A stretch of DNA of 10,577 bases, from NCBI GenBank assembly GCA_012511915.1, contig JAAZFB010000624.1:1-10577 (forward strand). The letters run 5' to 3'. The notes beneath the pieces were generated by a model, which was given only the letters and a program-made list of their open reading frames with translations, searched no databases and was not told the origin of the DNA. The first letter of the stretch is position 1. Every line of letters starts with the position of its first letter. The DNA is from Clostridiaceae bacterium. GTDB taxonomy: Bacteria; Bacillota; Clostridia; Monoglobales; Firm-18. The translations under genes and the position numbers were made by a program. This document shows positions 1 through 6,680 of this stretch, in pieces.

Positions 1-722
1 GGTTTAATGCTGATGTAGTATTTCCCCCCACACATGATACTGCCTCTGCAATTGTTGCAATACCGACAACGGAAGATTGCATCTATATCAGCTCAGGTAC
101 ATGGTCATTAATGGGCACTCTGTTAGACGAACCAAATTGCTCTTTTGAAGGGAAAAACTATGGTTTTACTAATGAGGGTAGCTATGATGGTAAAATACGA
201 TATTTAAAAAATATTATGGGGCTTTGGATTATACAGTCAATTAAAAAAGAATTAAACGATGAATATAGCTTTTCGCAGCTGTCTGAAATGGCGGAAAAGT
301 CTGAATACAGCCATAAAATTGATGTAGATGACATGACCTTTTTTGCGCCTTCGAGCATGATCGATGCAATAAAAGAGCATTTAAAGAGTAACGGTTATCC
401 CGAACCACAAAATATAGGCGATATCCTACGCTCTGTATACTACGGGCTTGCCGCTTACTATGCACAAACAGTAATAGACTTAGAAAGGATAACTAATAAA
501 AGCTACTCTTCCATAAATATTATAGGCGGTGGATGCAGGGATAATTACCTAAACAAATTGACAGCTCAATATACCGGCAAAACTGTATTTGCGGGCCCTG
601 TTGAAGCAACGGCAATAGGAAATATTGTTACACAGATGATTGCAGATAACCGGTTTCACAATGCAGAAGAAGCTAAACAGACTATAGCAAATTCCTTTGG
701 GATAAAAAAAGTATTGATATAG
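1..722 (+). CDS. rhaB: Rhamnulokinase, C-terminal part (5' end outside window)
   Basis: This is the C-terminal part of an FGGY-family sugar kinase, most like rhamnulokinase, which phosphorylates L-rhamnulose to L-rhamnulose-1-phosphate in cytoplasmic rhamnose breakdown. The frame is open from base 3 (no start in the window) and ends at TAG 720-722, giving 239 codons of a protein that is usually about 470-490 residues. The first residues read FNADVVFPPTHDTASAIVAI, followed by ISSGTWSLMG; the HDTASA and SSGTWSL motifs are typical of RhaB. Near the end, IIGGG followed by RDNYLNKLTA and then GPVEATAIGN is the C-terminal nucleotide-binding part and matches the rhamnulokinase pattern of GGG, N, LNQLTA and GPVEATALGN. 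An ATG at 111 is internal, since the conserved motifs continue upstream of it. Rhamnulokinase is favoured over fuculokinase or xylulokinase on these motifs. No other rhamnose gene follows downstream. Confidence 0.88.
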   Translation, partial: FNADVVFPPTHDTASAIVAIPTTEDCIYISSGTWSLMGTLLDEPNCSFEGKNYGFTNEGSYDGKIRYLKNIMGLWIIQSIKKELNDEYSFSQLSEMAEKSEYSHKIDVDDMTFFAPSSMIDAIKEHLKSNGYPEPQNIGDILRSVYYGLAAYYAQTVIDLERITNKSYSSINIIGGGCRDNYLNKLTAQYTGKTVFAGPVEATAIGNIVTQMIADNRFHNAEEAKQTIANSFGIKKVLI

Positions 723-766
723 AACTTTTCTCAATATTTGTTTTTTAAACTTATGGGGGTGCAAGC

Positions 767-2002
767 GTGGAGAATTTCTTAAGAATATTTATAGACAGTG
801 CACAAAGCTGGTTTATTGAAGTTACAGTATTTGTTGGCGCTGTGCTGTTGCTGTTCGGTTATATTGACTTTTTACAGCAAGGTGCATTTGTTGAAACAAT
901 TGAACGATTAAAAAAATATCAACCCATAATTGGGGCATTGTTGGGGATTATTCCCGGTTGTGGCGGTTCAATTTTTTTAATGCCGTTATATTTGAGAGGC
1001 ACCGTAACCTTTGGAACGGTAGTGGCGACATTAATTGCCACAAGCGGGGATTCTGCTTTTGTCATGCTAACCCAAATACCTAAAGATTTTATAGCGGTTA
1101 CACTAATTTGTTTTGTTACAGGTATTATTGTGGGATATATAGTGGATTATTTAAAAATCGGAGATTGGATTAATAGAAGAACACATCATAGAAAAGATCA
1201 AAGCATTGGAAAACAACATAAAAATGCGGAATTGGAATTGGACATAATCTATTCACAAAATAATCCTGATTGCCGTTCATGTAATCTTAAACATATTGGT
1301 CATAATGAGGGCGACGCTATAGATTTGGCACTCCACCATAAAAAACCGCTCGATGCCAAAAAAATTGGCTATAAGTTGACACATAACTTTTATATCATAT
1401 TTTGGTTACTTATATCTCTTGGCTTTGTATTAGGCGTTATTCAGCTTACACAGATTAATATAAATACCATCGCGCTAATTCCCAATGCCGGTGTTGTTAT
1501 AGGTGTATTGGGTACAATTACCATGATAATATATACGCTAAGTTCAAAAAAGTTATTACAGGCGCAGACCCATGAAGATGAGGAGCATAAACTATTATCT
1601 ATTAAAGAAACTTTGGTGCATAATGCGCAGGAAACAGCTTTTGTAGGTACGTGGGTGTTTTTTTCTTATTTAGTATATGAATTGGGTGTAATTTTAGTCG
1701 GAGGTGAGCATATTATTATCGCTATTATGACCTCAGCAGGCTTAGCTTCGGTAATAATAGGTGCGTTAGTCGGTTTAATCCCAGGTTGCGGGCCGCAAGT
1801 AATTTTTGTTTCTTTATACATTAAAGGGCTATTCCCTTTTGCGGCTTTGCTTTCGAATTCTATTTCCCAAGACGGAGACGCGTTGTTCCCATTAATTGCA
1901 ATGGATAAAAAATCCGCAGTTTGGGCTAGTATAATAAATACTATTCCTGCAATAATAATTGGGGTTATTACTTATTTGATAGAAATACGTTTGAGGGGAT
2001 AG
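767..2002 (+). CDS. Putative manganese/heavy-metal exporter, 10-TM ArsP_2-like membrane protein
   Basis: This is a 411-residue polytopic inner-membrane protein. It resembles the family described as putative 10-TM heavy-metal exporter (ArsP_2), often annotated as putative manganese transporter or arsenic efflux protein. The substrate is not established from the sequence. Start GTG 767 is set by GGGGGTG at 755-761, five bases upstream. Two related halves are visible. Residues 54-130 contain PGCGG (63-67), LYLRG and a TSGDSAF segment. Residues 330-408 contain PGCGP (339-343), LYIKG and an SQDGDALF segment. The repeated PGCG and GD(S/A) motifs are probably pore elements. A polar loop of about residues 135-205 is rich in possible metal ligands: HH 140-141, H151, C169-x-x-C172, H176, H179 and HH 190-191. 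A second charged segment (about 259-290) carries further His. The gene starts 44 bases after the kinase with no visible terminator between them, and stops immediately before the open frame of the glycoside hydrolase, so co-transcription is likely. Confidence 0.75.
   Translation: MENFLRIFIDSAQSWFIEVTVFVGAVLLLFGYIDFLQQGAFVETIERLKKYQPIIGALLGIIPGCGGSIFLMPLYLRGTVTFGTVVATLIATSGDSAFVMLTQIPKDFIAVTLICFVTGIIVGYIVDYLKIGDWINRRTHHRKDQSIGKQHKNAELELDIIYSQNNPDCRSCNLKHIGHNEGDAIDLALHHKKPLDAKKIGYKLTHNFYIIFWLLISLGFVLGVIQLTQININTIALIPNAGVVIGVLGTITMIIYTLSSKKLLQAQTHEDEEHKLLSIKETLVHNAQETAFVGTWVFFSYLVYELGVILVGGEHIIIAIMTSAGLASVIIGALVGLIPGCGPQVIFVSLYIKGLFPFAALLSNSISQDGDALFPLIAMDKKSAVWASIINTIPAIIIGVITYLIEIRLRG
1993..1998 (+). 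promoter_or_regulatory. Ribosome binding site GAGGGG at the transporter/hydrolase junction
   Basis: GAGGGG lies in the last codons of the transporter gene and is followed after 5 bases by a TTG at 2004-2006. This is the expected layout for a translationally coupled downstream gene. The TTG is, however, out of frame with the hydrolase by one base (it reads TTG GCA TAA). The site therefore supports a start here for the hydrolase but exposes a lesion. Confidence 0.5.
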
Positions 2003-2284
2003 TTTGGCATAAATTATAAACTAATTAGAATTATTGTATTATTTACGTTTATTTTAAGTGTTTTTGCGCTGTATCTTATTAAACAGTCTACAAGCCCGGT
2101 TGCGATTAAAGCAAAATCATATGTAAAATATTTAATTGCGAAATCAACGCTACCTCCACTTATAAACGAAAAAAAAGGACTGCTTGCAGATATAAAACAA
2201 TTCGAACACAACAGCGGCAATAAAACGCTGGAAACTGCCGATGTTAAACGCTTTATCAATTATGCCGAAGGGTTTTATTTTGAT
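2003..2284 (+). other. Open-frame N-terminal extension of the glycoside hydrolase, lacking a start codon
   Basis: The 94 codons between the transporter TAG (2000-2002) and the ATG at 2285 contain no stop in the hydrolase frame and read as a plausible protein N-terminus: a short basic start (INYKLIR), a hydrophobic stretch (IIVLFTFILSVFALYLI, about codons 10-26), then a polar linker leading smoothly into the folded domain (FINYAEGFYFD before MPKDY). This looks like a signal anchor. There is no ATG, GTG or TTG in frame. Inserting one G into the GG at 2006-2007 would give TTG GGC ATA AAT TAT in frame, five bases after GAGGGG. The simplest reading is a one-base deletion or sequencing error at the true TTG start; a non-standard start (ATA 2009 or ATT 2024) is less likely. 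Confidence 0.7.
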
Positions 2285-3691
2285 ATGCCAAAAGATTATT
2301 CCATTGTGTGCGACAGTCCGTATGTAATGCTTAAAAGCAAAAGAGCAAGCATTGTCATATCACGGGAGTGGTCGTTTGAGGCAAATGTTGAACAATATAT
2401 TAATCATTATCTAAACAGATTCATTCTCAGCCCGCAATATCAGAAAGAAAACAATATTGTGGTTACGGAAAATACTGTTACAAAAAAACAGCAAAGAATA
2501 TCAGCTGTAATAAACGATTTACCGAGCGAAAAATTTAACAAATACACATATGTATATATTAAAACGAAATCCCCTAATTTTTATCGGCTGATGTTTAAAT
2601 ATCATGCCGATGATTTGCTTTTTGAAGAACAAATAATAAACGAAGTTATTAATTCTTTTGAATACTTTTCTCAAAAACCAAGCCATGTTGGAATACCGGT
2701 TCAGCAGCCTATTATTCCGAATGAATGGTCCTTGGAAACTAAAACGCTCTATAAAAATTTAACCAATTCAAATACGGTGTATTGGGGTATTTTTGCTCAG
2801 GATATTTACCAAACAGGTATTGAGAAAACAATACCTGCCTTAGAGTCAAAATTAGAATATTCTTTCCCTGTGGTGCTTTGTTATATGCAATTTGGCAGCA
2901 GGTTTCCGCTTGAGTTTATGCAAAATAACTATTCTGATAGAAAGCTGGTTGAATTAACATATCAAATTTCCACATCAAATAACGAACAACTATTCGGATA
3001 CACACGTTTTATGGCCATTTACAGGGGCAAAAAAGATGAGGAGATACGCATTTTTGCAAAAGAGGCGAAAAAGTTTGGGCATCCTTTTCTTTTTAGGTTG
3101 TGTAATGAACCAAACTCCGATTGGACAAGCTATTCTGCGGTAGTCAATATGTGTGACCCTGAAATTTACATTGAGAATTGGAAAAGGATTTATAACATTT
3201 TTAAACAAGAGGGTGTAGATAACGCCATTTGGGTGTTTAATCCAAATGACAAAAGCTATCCGCCATGCAATTGGAATGATTTTTTTGCATTTTATCCCGG
3301 AAACGAGTATATTCAAATTATAGGAATAACAGGATATAATACCGGCACATATTACAAAAATGAGCGCTGGCGCGAGTTCGAAGATATTTATGATGAAATA
3401 TACAAAAAATACTTTCCTGCATTTAACAGATTTCCATGGATTATAACAGAGTTCGCGTCGAGCTCAGTAGGTGGTAGCAAACCTTTGTGGATTAAGAACA
3501 TGTTTAAATGTTTGAATAAATATCCGCAAATTAAAATAGCAGTATGGTTTAACTACGCAGATTTTGAAATCCATACAGAAGACAAAAAGATAGTTTCCCG
3601 ACCTTATTGGCTTGATGAAACACCTGAAACACTAATCGAATTTAAAAGGGGTATGCAAAGTTTTGACAATAATGAGTTAATTAACCATTGA
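2285..3691 (+). CDS. GH26-like glycoside hydrolase (clan GH-A), probably membrane-anchored
   Basis: The protein is 468 residues from the ATG at 2285, but the true protein is probably about 562 residues with an N-terminal anchor (see 2003-2284). No ribosome binding site precedes 2285, so that ATG is probably internal. Residues 1-130 form a mixed domain I do not recognise. Residues 160-455 look like a TIM-barrel hydrolase of the GH26 (beta-mannanase-like) type. The segment FRLCNEPNSDW (270-280) would hold the acid/base Glu275. It is followed by an ENWKRIYNIFKQEGVDNAIWVFNPN block, FYPGNEYIQIIGITGYN (336-352), and PWIITEFASS with likely nucleophile Glu389. The His that normally precedes the acid Glu in GH26 is Asn here, giving the NEP motif common in other clan GH-A families such as GH5, so the exact family is uncertain. 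The likely role is cutting or trimming a beta-linked glycan outside the membrane. The gene ends at TGA 3689-3691, which overlaps the next gene's -35 box. Confidence 0.72.
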   Translation: MPKDYSIVCDSPYVMLKSKRASIVISREWSFEANVEQYINHYLNRFILSPQYQKENNIVVTENTVTKKQQRISAVINDLPSEKFNKYTYVYIKTKSPNFYRLMFKYHADDLLFEEQIINEVINSFEYFSQKPSHVGIPVQQPIIPNEWSLETKTLYKNLTNSNTVYWGIFAQDIYQTGIEKTIPALESKLEYSFPVVLCYMQFGSRFPLEFMQNNYSDRKLVELTYQISTSNNEQLFGYTRFMAIYRGKKDEEIRIFAKEAKKFGHPFLFRLCNEPNSDWTSYSAVVNMCDPEIYIENWKRIYNIFKQEGVDNAIWVFNPNDKSYPPCNWNDFFAFYPGNEYIQIIGITGYNTGTYYKNERWREFEDIYDEIYKKYFPAFNRFPWIITEFASSSVGGSKPLWIKNMFKCLNKYPQIKIAVWFNYADFEIHTEDKKIVSRPYWLDETPETLIEFKRGMQSFDNNELINH

Positions 3692-3716
3692 AAGTTTACT
3701 GTTGATAGCTTATAAT
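3688..3716 (+). promoter_or_regulatory. Sigma-A promoter for the phosphodiester glycosidase gene
   Basis: TTGAAA (3688-3693), a 17-base spacer and TATAAT (3711-3716) make a near-consensus promoter, with a transcript start expected near 3723. The -35 box overlaps the TGA stop of the hydrolase. The predicted start of transcription lies after the possible TTG start at 3702, which argues that translation begins at ATG 3759, behind AAGGGG at 3744-3749. Confidence 0.65.
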
Positions 3717-3758
3717 AATAGGGAGGTTATCATTTGTTATATTAAGGGGCTTATTTTA

Positions 3759-4619
3759 ATGCGGAAAAAAGTTTTGGCTATAATTTGTTTATTTACTATC
3801 ATGTTTTGCACTGTTGTTTCAAGTGCAGAAATTATACACGAAAATATAACTGATACGGCGCTGACAAAAGGTGTTGTACAGCGGACAATACATAGATTTA
3901 CTACTAACGGGTGGTATAAGATAAACACTGTTTCGGTTGACCTTGATGAAAAATATGTTGACCTTAAAACGCTAACTTCAAACAAAGGTATTAATATAAG
4001 GGAAAATGTGCTTGAGTTAGCAAAACAAAACAATGCTATAGCAGCTATTAATGCAGATTTCTTTCAGCCTTCCGGATTAATGCCCACAAGGGCAAGTGCA
4101 TTAGGTGTTGTGGTAGATGACGGCAAAATGCTCACTACACCGGCTCGCGGTAAAGATATGGCTACAGTGGCAGTTGATTATGAAAACATTGCTTCTATGG
4201 GTGTTTGGGACCAGTATATATCATTGTATTCACCCAACGGGGAAGAAAAACAGATATACCATGTAAATAAATATTATGATGATGGCGCGCTTGTTATTTT
4301 TAACGACGATTGGGATGCTGCCTCACCCGGATCGCCCATTGCGCCAATTGAGATGGTTGTTGAAGATGATGTTGTAACCGATATAAGGGTATCGGAAGAG
4401 GGAGTTAAGTTCAGCGAGAACAGCTATGTTATAGCATCTACAAATGCAGAGGATACTTTTCTAATTGACAATTTCAAAATAGGTGATAGGGTAGAGGTTA
4501 AAATGTGGCTTGAGCCTAACCCTACAAAATATAAGATGGCGGTAGGTGCGGGCACGATGTTGCTTATTGACGGAGAAAATGCGCCGATAACGCATAATAT
4601 TTCCGGCATACATCCGTGA
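3759..4619 (+). CDS. N-terminal fragment of the interrupted phosphodiester glycosidase
   Basis: This is 286 residues if translated alone. MRKKVLAIICLFTIMFCTVV followed by SSA-E is a clear signal peptide with cleavage expected near residue 23. The start at ATG 3759 is preferred over TTG 3702 because AAGGGG (3744-3749) lies 9 bases before it, the signal peptide begins there, and the likely promoter places the transcript start after 3702. Residues 95-102 (AAINADFF) match the conserved AxNGxFF-type segment of the family. The fragment has only the first part of the catalytic domain and lacks the DGR and DGGGS motifs, so it should be inactive alone. Confidence 0.6.
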   Translation: MRKKVLAIICLFTIMFCTVVSSAEIIHENITDTALTKGVVQRTIHRFTTNGWYKINTVSVDLDEKYVDLKTLTSNKGINIRENVLELAKQNNAIAAINADFFQPSGLMPTRASALGVVVDDGKMLTTPARGKDMATVAVDYENIASMGVWDQYISLYSPNGEEKQIYHVNKYYDDGALVIFNDDWDAASPGSPIAPIEMVVEDDVVTDIRVSEEGVKFSENSYVIASTNAEDTFLIDNFKIGDRVEVKMWLEPNPTKYKMAVGAGTMLLIDGENAPITHNISGIHP

Positions 4620-4625
4620 ACAGCA

Positions 4626-5795
4626 ATGGGTGTTGACAAAACAGGCAAAAAGGCTTACCTTGTAACGGTTGACGGCAGACAAAGCGCAAGTGTCGGAATG
4701 TCGTTAGCCCAGCTACAAGATTACATGCGCGATATAGGATGCTATAATGCTGTCAATTTAGATGGCGGAGGTTCGACAACCTTTGTATCAAAAGAGCCGA
4801 GGCAAGATGTTATTTCCCTGAAAAACAGAGTTTCCGACGGTTCAATGCGTGCGGTAGCCAACGGTGTAGGCATTATATCCACCGCACCGGTAAGTAATCC
4901 GGCAATTATTGATATATATACAACCGAAGAAGGCATATATGAAAAAACACCACAGACTATATATGCCAATGTTTATGATGAATATTACCATAATTTAAGC
5001 ATCCCAATCGATGAAATAAGCTTTAGCATTGATGGTGCGGAAGGGTATTTTGTAGATAATGTTTTATATCCTCTTGAATCGGGCAATGCGACTATAACCG
5101 CACGATATAAAAACATTACAGCTTCTGTTGAAAAGTATGTAAGATACGAAAAGCAACAGCCGGAAACCGATAAAATGAAGCTGCCTGAAGAAACCGAGAC
5201 GGTTGGAACAAAAATTGCCGTGTTGGGCAATACCAAATATACAAATATTCTTGGCTTACTTTACGCAAATAGGGCTATTTCTAAAGCTAATGCCCAAGCA
5301 GATGCCATTGCACTTGTGGGGGAGAGTTTACCAAACGTAACAAAAAGAGCGACAAAGCCTTTGGTTTACGGCGATTATTACTACGCCGCTTATAAGCAAA
5401 ACAATGTTTTAATACAGATTGACAACTCAAAAGGCGGAATGTTAAAAGCAAATCCCTCGCAATGGGGTAGGTTTTTATCACAGCTCGATGCTACAACCGT
5501 TAATAATGTTATTATTACACTTAATAATAACATATCAGCTTTTGAAAATGTCAATGAACTGAATTTATTTAAACAGATGCTTGAGGAAAAACTTGTAGAC
5601 AAGGGAAAAAATGTTTTTGTCATTTATGACGACAATGAAAACACGCAAACAATAGAGAATGGTATAAGGTATTTCGGTTTAAAAGGGATTAAAGGTGTAA
5701 AGTCAACCGACTATACATCGCTTAAACAGTGTTTTTATCTGCTGATTACATCAACAGAAACGGAAACACTATACCAAATAAAAAGCATACTGTAA
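4626..5795 (+). CDS. C-terminal fragment of the interrupted phosphodiester glycosidase
   Basis: This is 389 residues from the first ATG after the stop; no ribosome binding site precedes it, so independent translation is doubtful. It holds the second half of the NAGPA domain, with VTVDGRQ (13-19) and NLDGGGST (44-51), the most conserved signature of the family. An Ig-like segment follows (about 91-172). Then comes a domain (about 195-389, from TKIAVLGNTKY to the end) whose alternating hydrophobic layout is reminiscent of a metallophosphoesterase that has lost its metal ligands; that identification is only a guess. The fragment ends 9 bases from the stop of the convergent uridine phosphorylase gene. 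Confidence 0.6.
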   Translation: MGVDKTGKKAYLVTVDGRQSASVGMSLAQLQDYMRDIGCYNAVNLDGGGSTTFVSKEPRQDVISLKNRVSDGSMRAVANGVGIISTAPVSNPAIIDIYTTEEGIYEKTPQTIYANVYDEYYHNLSIPIDEISFSIDGAEGYFVDNVLYPLESGNATITARYKNITASVEKYVRYEKQQPETDKMKLPEETETVGTKIAVLGNTKYTNILGLLYANRAISKANAQADAIALVGESLPNVTKRATKPLVYGDYYYAAYKQNNVLIQIDNSKGGMLKANPSQWGRFLSQLDATTVNNVIITLNNNISAFENVNELNLFKQMLEEKLVDKGKNVFVIYDDNENTQTIENGIRYFGLKGIKGVKSTDYTSLKQCFYLLITSTETETLYQIKSIL

Positions 5796-5804
5796 CAATT
5801 GATA

Positions 5805-6545
5805 CTAATCCTCAATTAAAGATTTAACCGCATCGACTGCAATTTCTATTGCGTTTTCGGCGTTAACCGTCTGCGTGTTTCCTGTCTTGTCTTTTTGCTG
5901 ATTCCACACAACGGATAATACCGCACCTGCACTTGCCTTTAATACGCCCGATACGGTAAACAATGCGGCACATTCCATTTCAGAAGCAAGGCAGCCGGCT
6001 TTAATCCATGCATCCCAATTATTTTCAAGCTGTCTGCCAATAGGCATTCGTTGCGGACAGTGCTGACCATAAAATGAATCCTTGCTTTGCACAACGCCGA
6101 TATGATATTTATAATTAGTGTGCTTTGCAGAATTAACAAGTGCATTGGTGACTTTAAAATCTGCAACGGCAGGGTATTCTATAGGTACGTATTCCTTTGA
6201 GGTTCCCTCCATTCTAACCGCAGCTGTTGCTATTACAACATCTCCTTTTTGTACATTCTGCTGCATTCCGCCGCACGTCCCTGTGCGAACAAATGTTCTA
6301 ACTCCAGCCATATACAACTCTTCAACAGCAATAGCGGTGGAAGGGCCACCAATACCGGTCGACATGACTATAACCTTTTTGTTGTTTAATTCTCCGCAAT
6401 AAGTGGTATATTCTCTGTTGCTGTTTATAAATTTGGGATTGTTTAAATAAGAGGCAATTATTTTTGTTCTGCCGGGATCGCCTGGAAGAATAGCATATTC
6501 GGCCCCCAAATCTGTATTTATTCCTATGTGGTACAATGTGTTCAT
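5805..6545 (-). CDS. udp: Uridine phosphorylase
   Basis: This is a 246-residue cytoplasmic nucleoside phosphorylase that splits uridine with phosphate into uracil and ribose-1-phosphate, for pyrimidine salvage and use of nucleosides as carbon. Motifs follow the NP-I family: PGDPGR (21-26, phosphate binding), NREYTTY (43-49), STGIGGPSTAIAVEEL (62-77), RTGTCGG (87-93), the VRMEGTS and EYPAVADF segments (110-130), and SEMECAALF (188-196), which holds the ribose-contacting Met-Glu pair. The EYPAVADF and GIGGPST segments closely match Udp of E. coli (253 residues), favouring uridine over purine nucleosides. An upstream ATG (6572) is in frame, but ATG 6545 is preferred because ATGGAG sits about 7 bases before it and MNTLYHIG is the normal N-terminus. 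The gene is divergent from the radical SAM gene and has its own promoter. Confidence 0.88.
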   Translation of the reverse strand: MNTLYHIGINTDLGAEYAILPGDPGRTKIIASYLNNPKFINSNREYTTYCGELNNKKVIVMSTGIGGPSTAIAVEELYMAGVRTFVRTGTCGGMQQNVQKGDVVIATAAVRMEGTSKEYVPIEYPAVADFKVTNALVNSAKHTNYKYHIGVVQSKDSFYGQHCPQRMPIGRQLENNWDAWIKAGCLASEMECAALFTVSGVLKASAGAVLSVVWNQQKDKTGNTQTVNAENAIEIAVDAVKSLIED

Positions 6546-6580
6546 CGTTAATCTCCATTCCTTTCTAATCATACCTATAT

Positions 6581-6608
6581 TTTATACTAATATCCAATTG
6601 ATAGTCAA
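6581..6608 (-). promoter_or_regulatory. Sigma-A promoter of udp
   Basis: On the minus strand, TTGACT (6603-6608), a 16-base spacer and TATAAA (6581-6586) form a good promoter about 35 bases before the udp start. The spacer contains a near-palindrome, TATCCAATTGATA on the plus strand (6591-6603), which could be an operator but is unproven. Confidence 0.6.
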
Positions 6609-6631
6609 CCTTAAAATTTTGTGATTTGTAG

Positions 6632-6660
6632 TTGATATTTACCGTGGATTGCTTTATAAT
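6632..6660 (+). promoter_or_regulatory. Sigma-A promoter of the radical SAM maturase gene
   Basis: TTGATA (6632-6637), a 17-base spacer and TATAAT (6655-6660) make an almost perfect promoter. Transcription should start near 6667, leaving a leader of only about 14 bases before the TTG start at 6681, with the ribosome binding site AGGTG at 6669-6673. There is no room for a leader riboswitch or for a peptide gene between promoter and maturase. Confidence 0.75.
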
Positions 6661-6680
6661 GTTTAATTAGGTGATTAAAA

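Larger units (their letters stand above)
3759..5795 (+). pseudogene. Secreted phosphodiester glycosidase (NAGPA domain), interrupted by an in-frame TGA
   Basis: One 678-codon reading frame runs from ATG 3759 to TAA 5793-5795, broken only by TGA at 4617-4619 (codon 287). Both sides join in the same frame without loss: ...SGIHP, stop, TAMGVDKTGKKAYLVTVDG. In the NAGPA family (phosphodiester alpha-N-acetylglucosaminidase domain, PF09992) this place reads PRTAIG, so the stop replaces a conserved Arg; CGA or AGA to TGA is a one-base change. Domain order is signal peptide (1-23), NAGPA catalytic domain (about 50-375), an Ig-like segment (about 380-461) and a C-terminal domain (about 484-678). The family is exported and thought to act on phosphodiester-linked sugars of cell-surface polymers. 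TGA appears to be a normal stop here (ackA and the hydrolase end with it), so general recoding is unlikely. Either the gene is newly inactivated, or the base is a sequence error and the gene is whole. Confidence 0.75.

Noticed and set aside
2000..2002. TAG readthrough joining the transporter and hydrolase into one protein
   Set aside because: The same frame continues, but the transporter ends at its usual place, a ribosome binding site lies at the junction, and rhaB, udp, pta and the maturase all use TAG as an ordinary stop.
3702..3758. Upstream TTG start at 3702 for the phosphodiester glycosidase
   Set aside because: It would put 19 residues before a normal signal peptide, has no ribosome binding site, and lies before the predicted transcript start.
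4617..4619. TGA read as an amino acid (selenocysteine or a recoded genetic code)
   Set aside because: The site is a conserved Arg, not Cys; no clear hairpin follows the TGA; ackA and the hydrolase end with TGA at sensible lengths; and no other gene here has internal TGA.
4626..4628. ATG 4626 as the start of an independent gene
   Set aside because: It has no ribosome binding site and begins inside a conserved catalytic domain whose first half lies directly upstream in the same frame.
5797..5817. AATTGA/TCAATT hairpin between the convergent glycosidase and udp genes as a terminator
   Set aside because: It has only six AT-rich pairs with a 9-base loop and no T run; too weak to call.
6546..6680. 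Hidden SCIFF peptide ORF between udp and the maturase
   Set aside because: The gap is filled by two divergent promoters and no short ORF rich in Cys is present on either strand.
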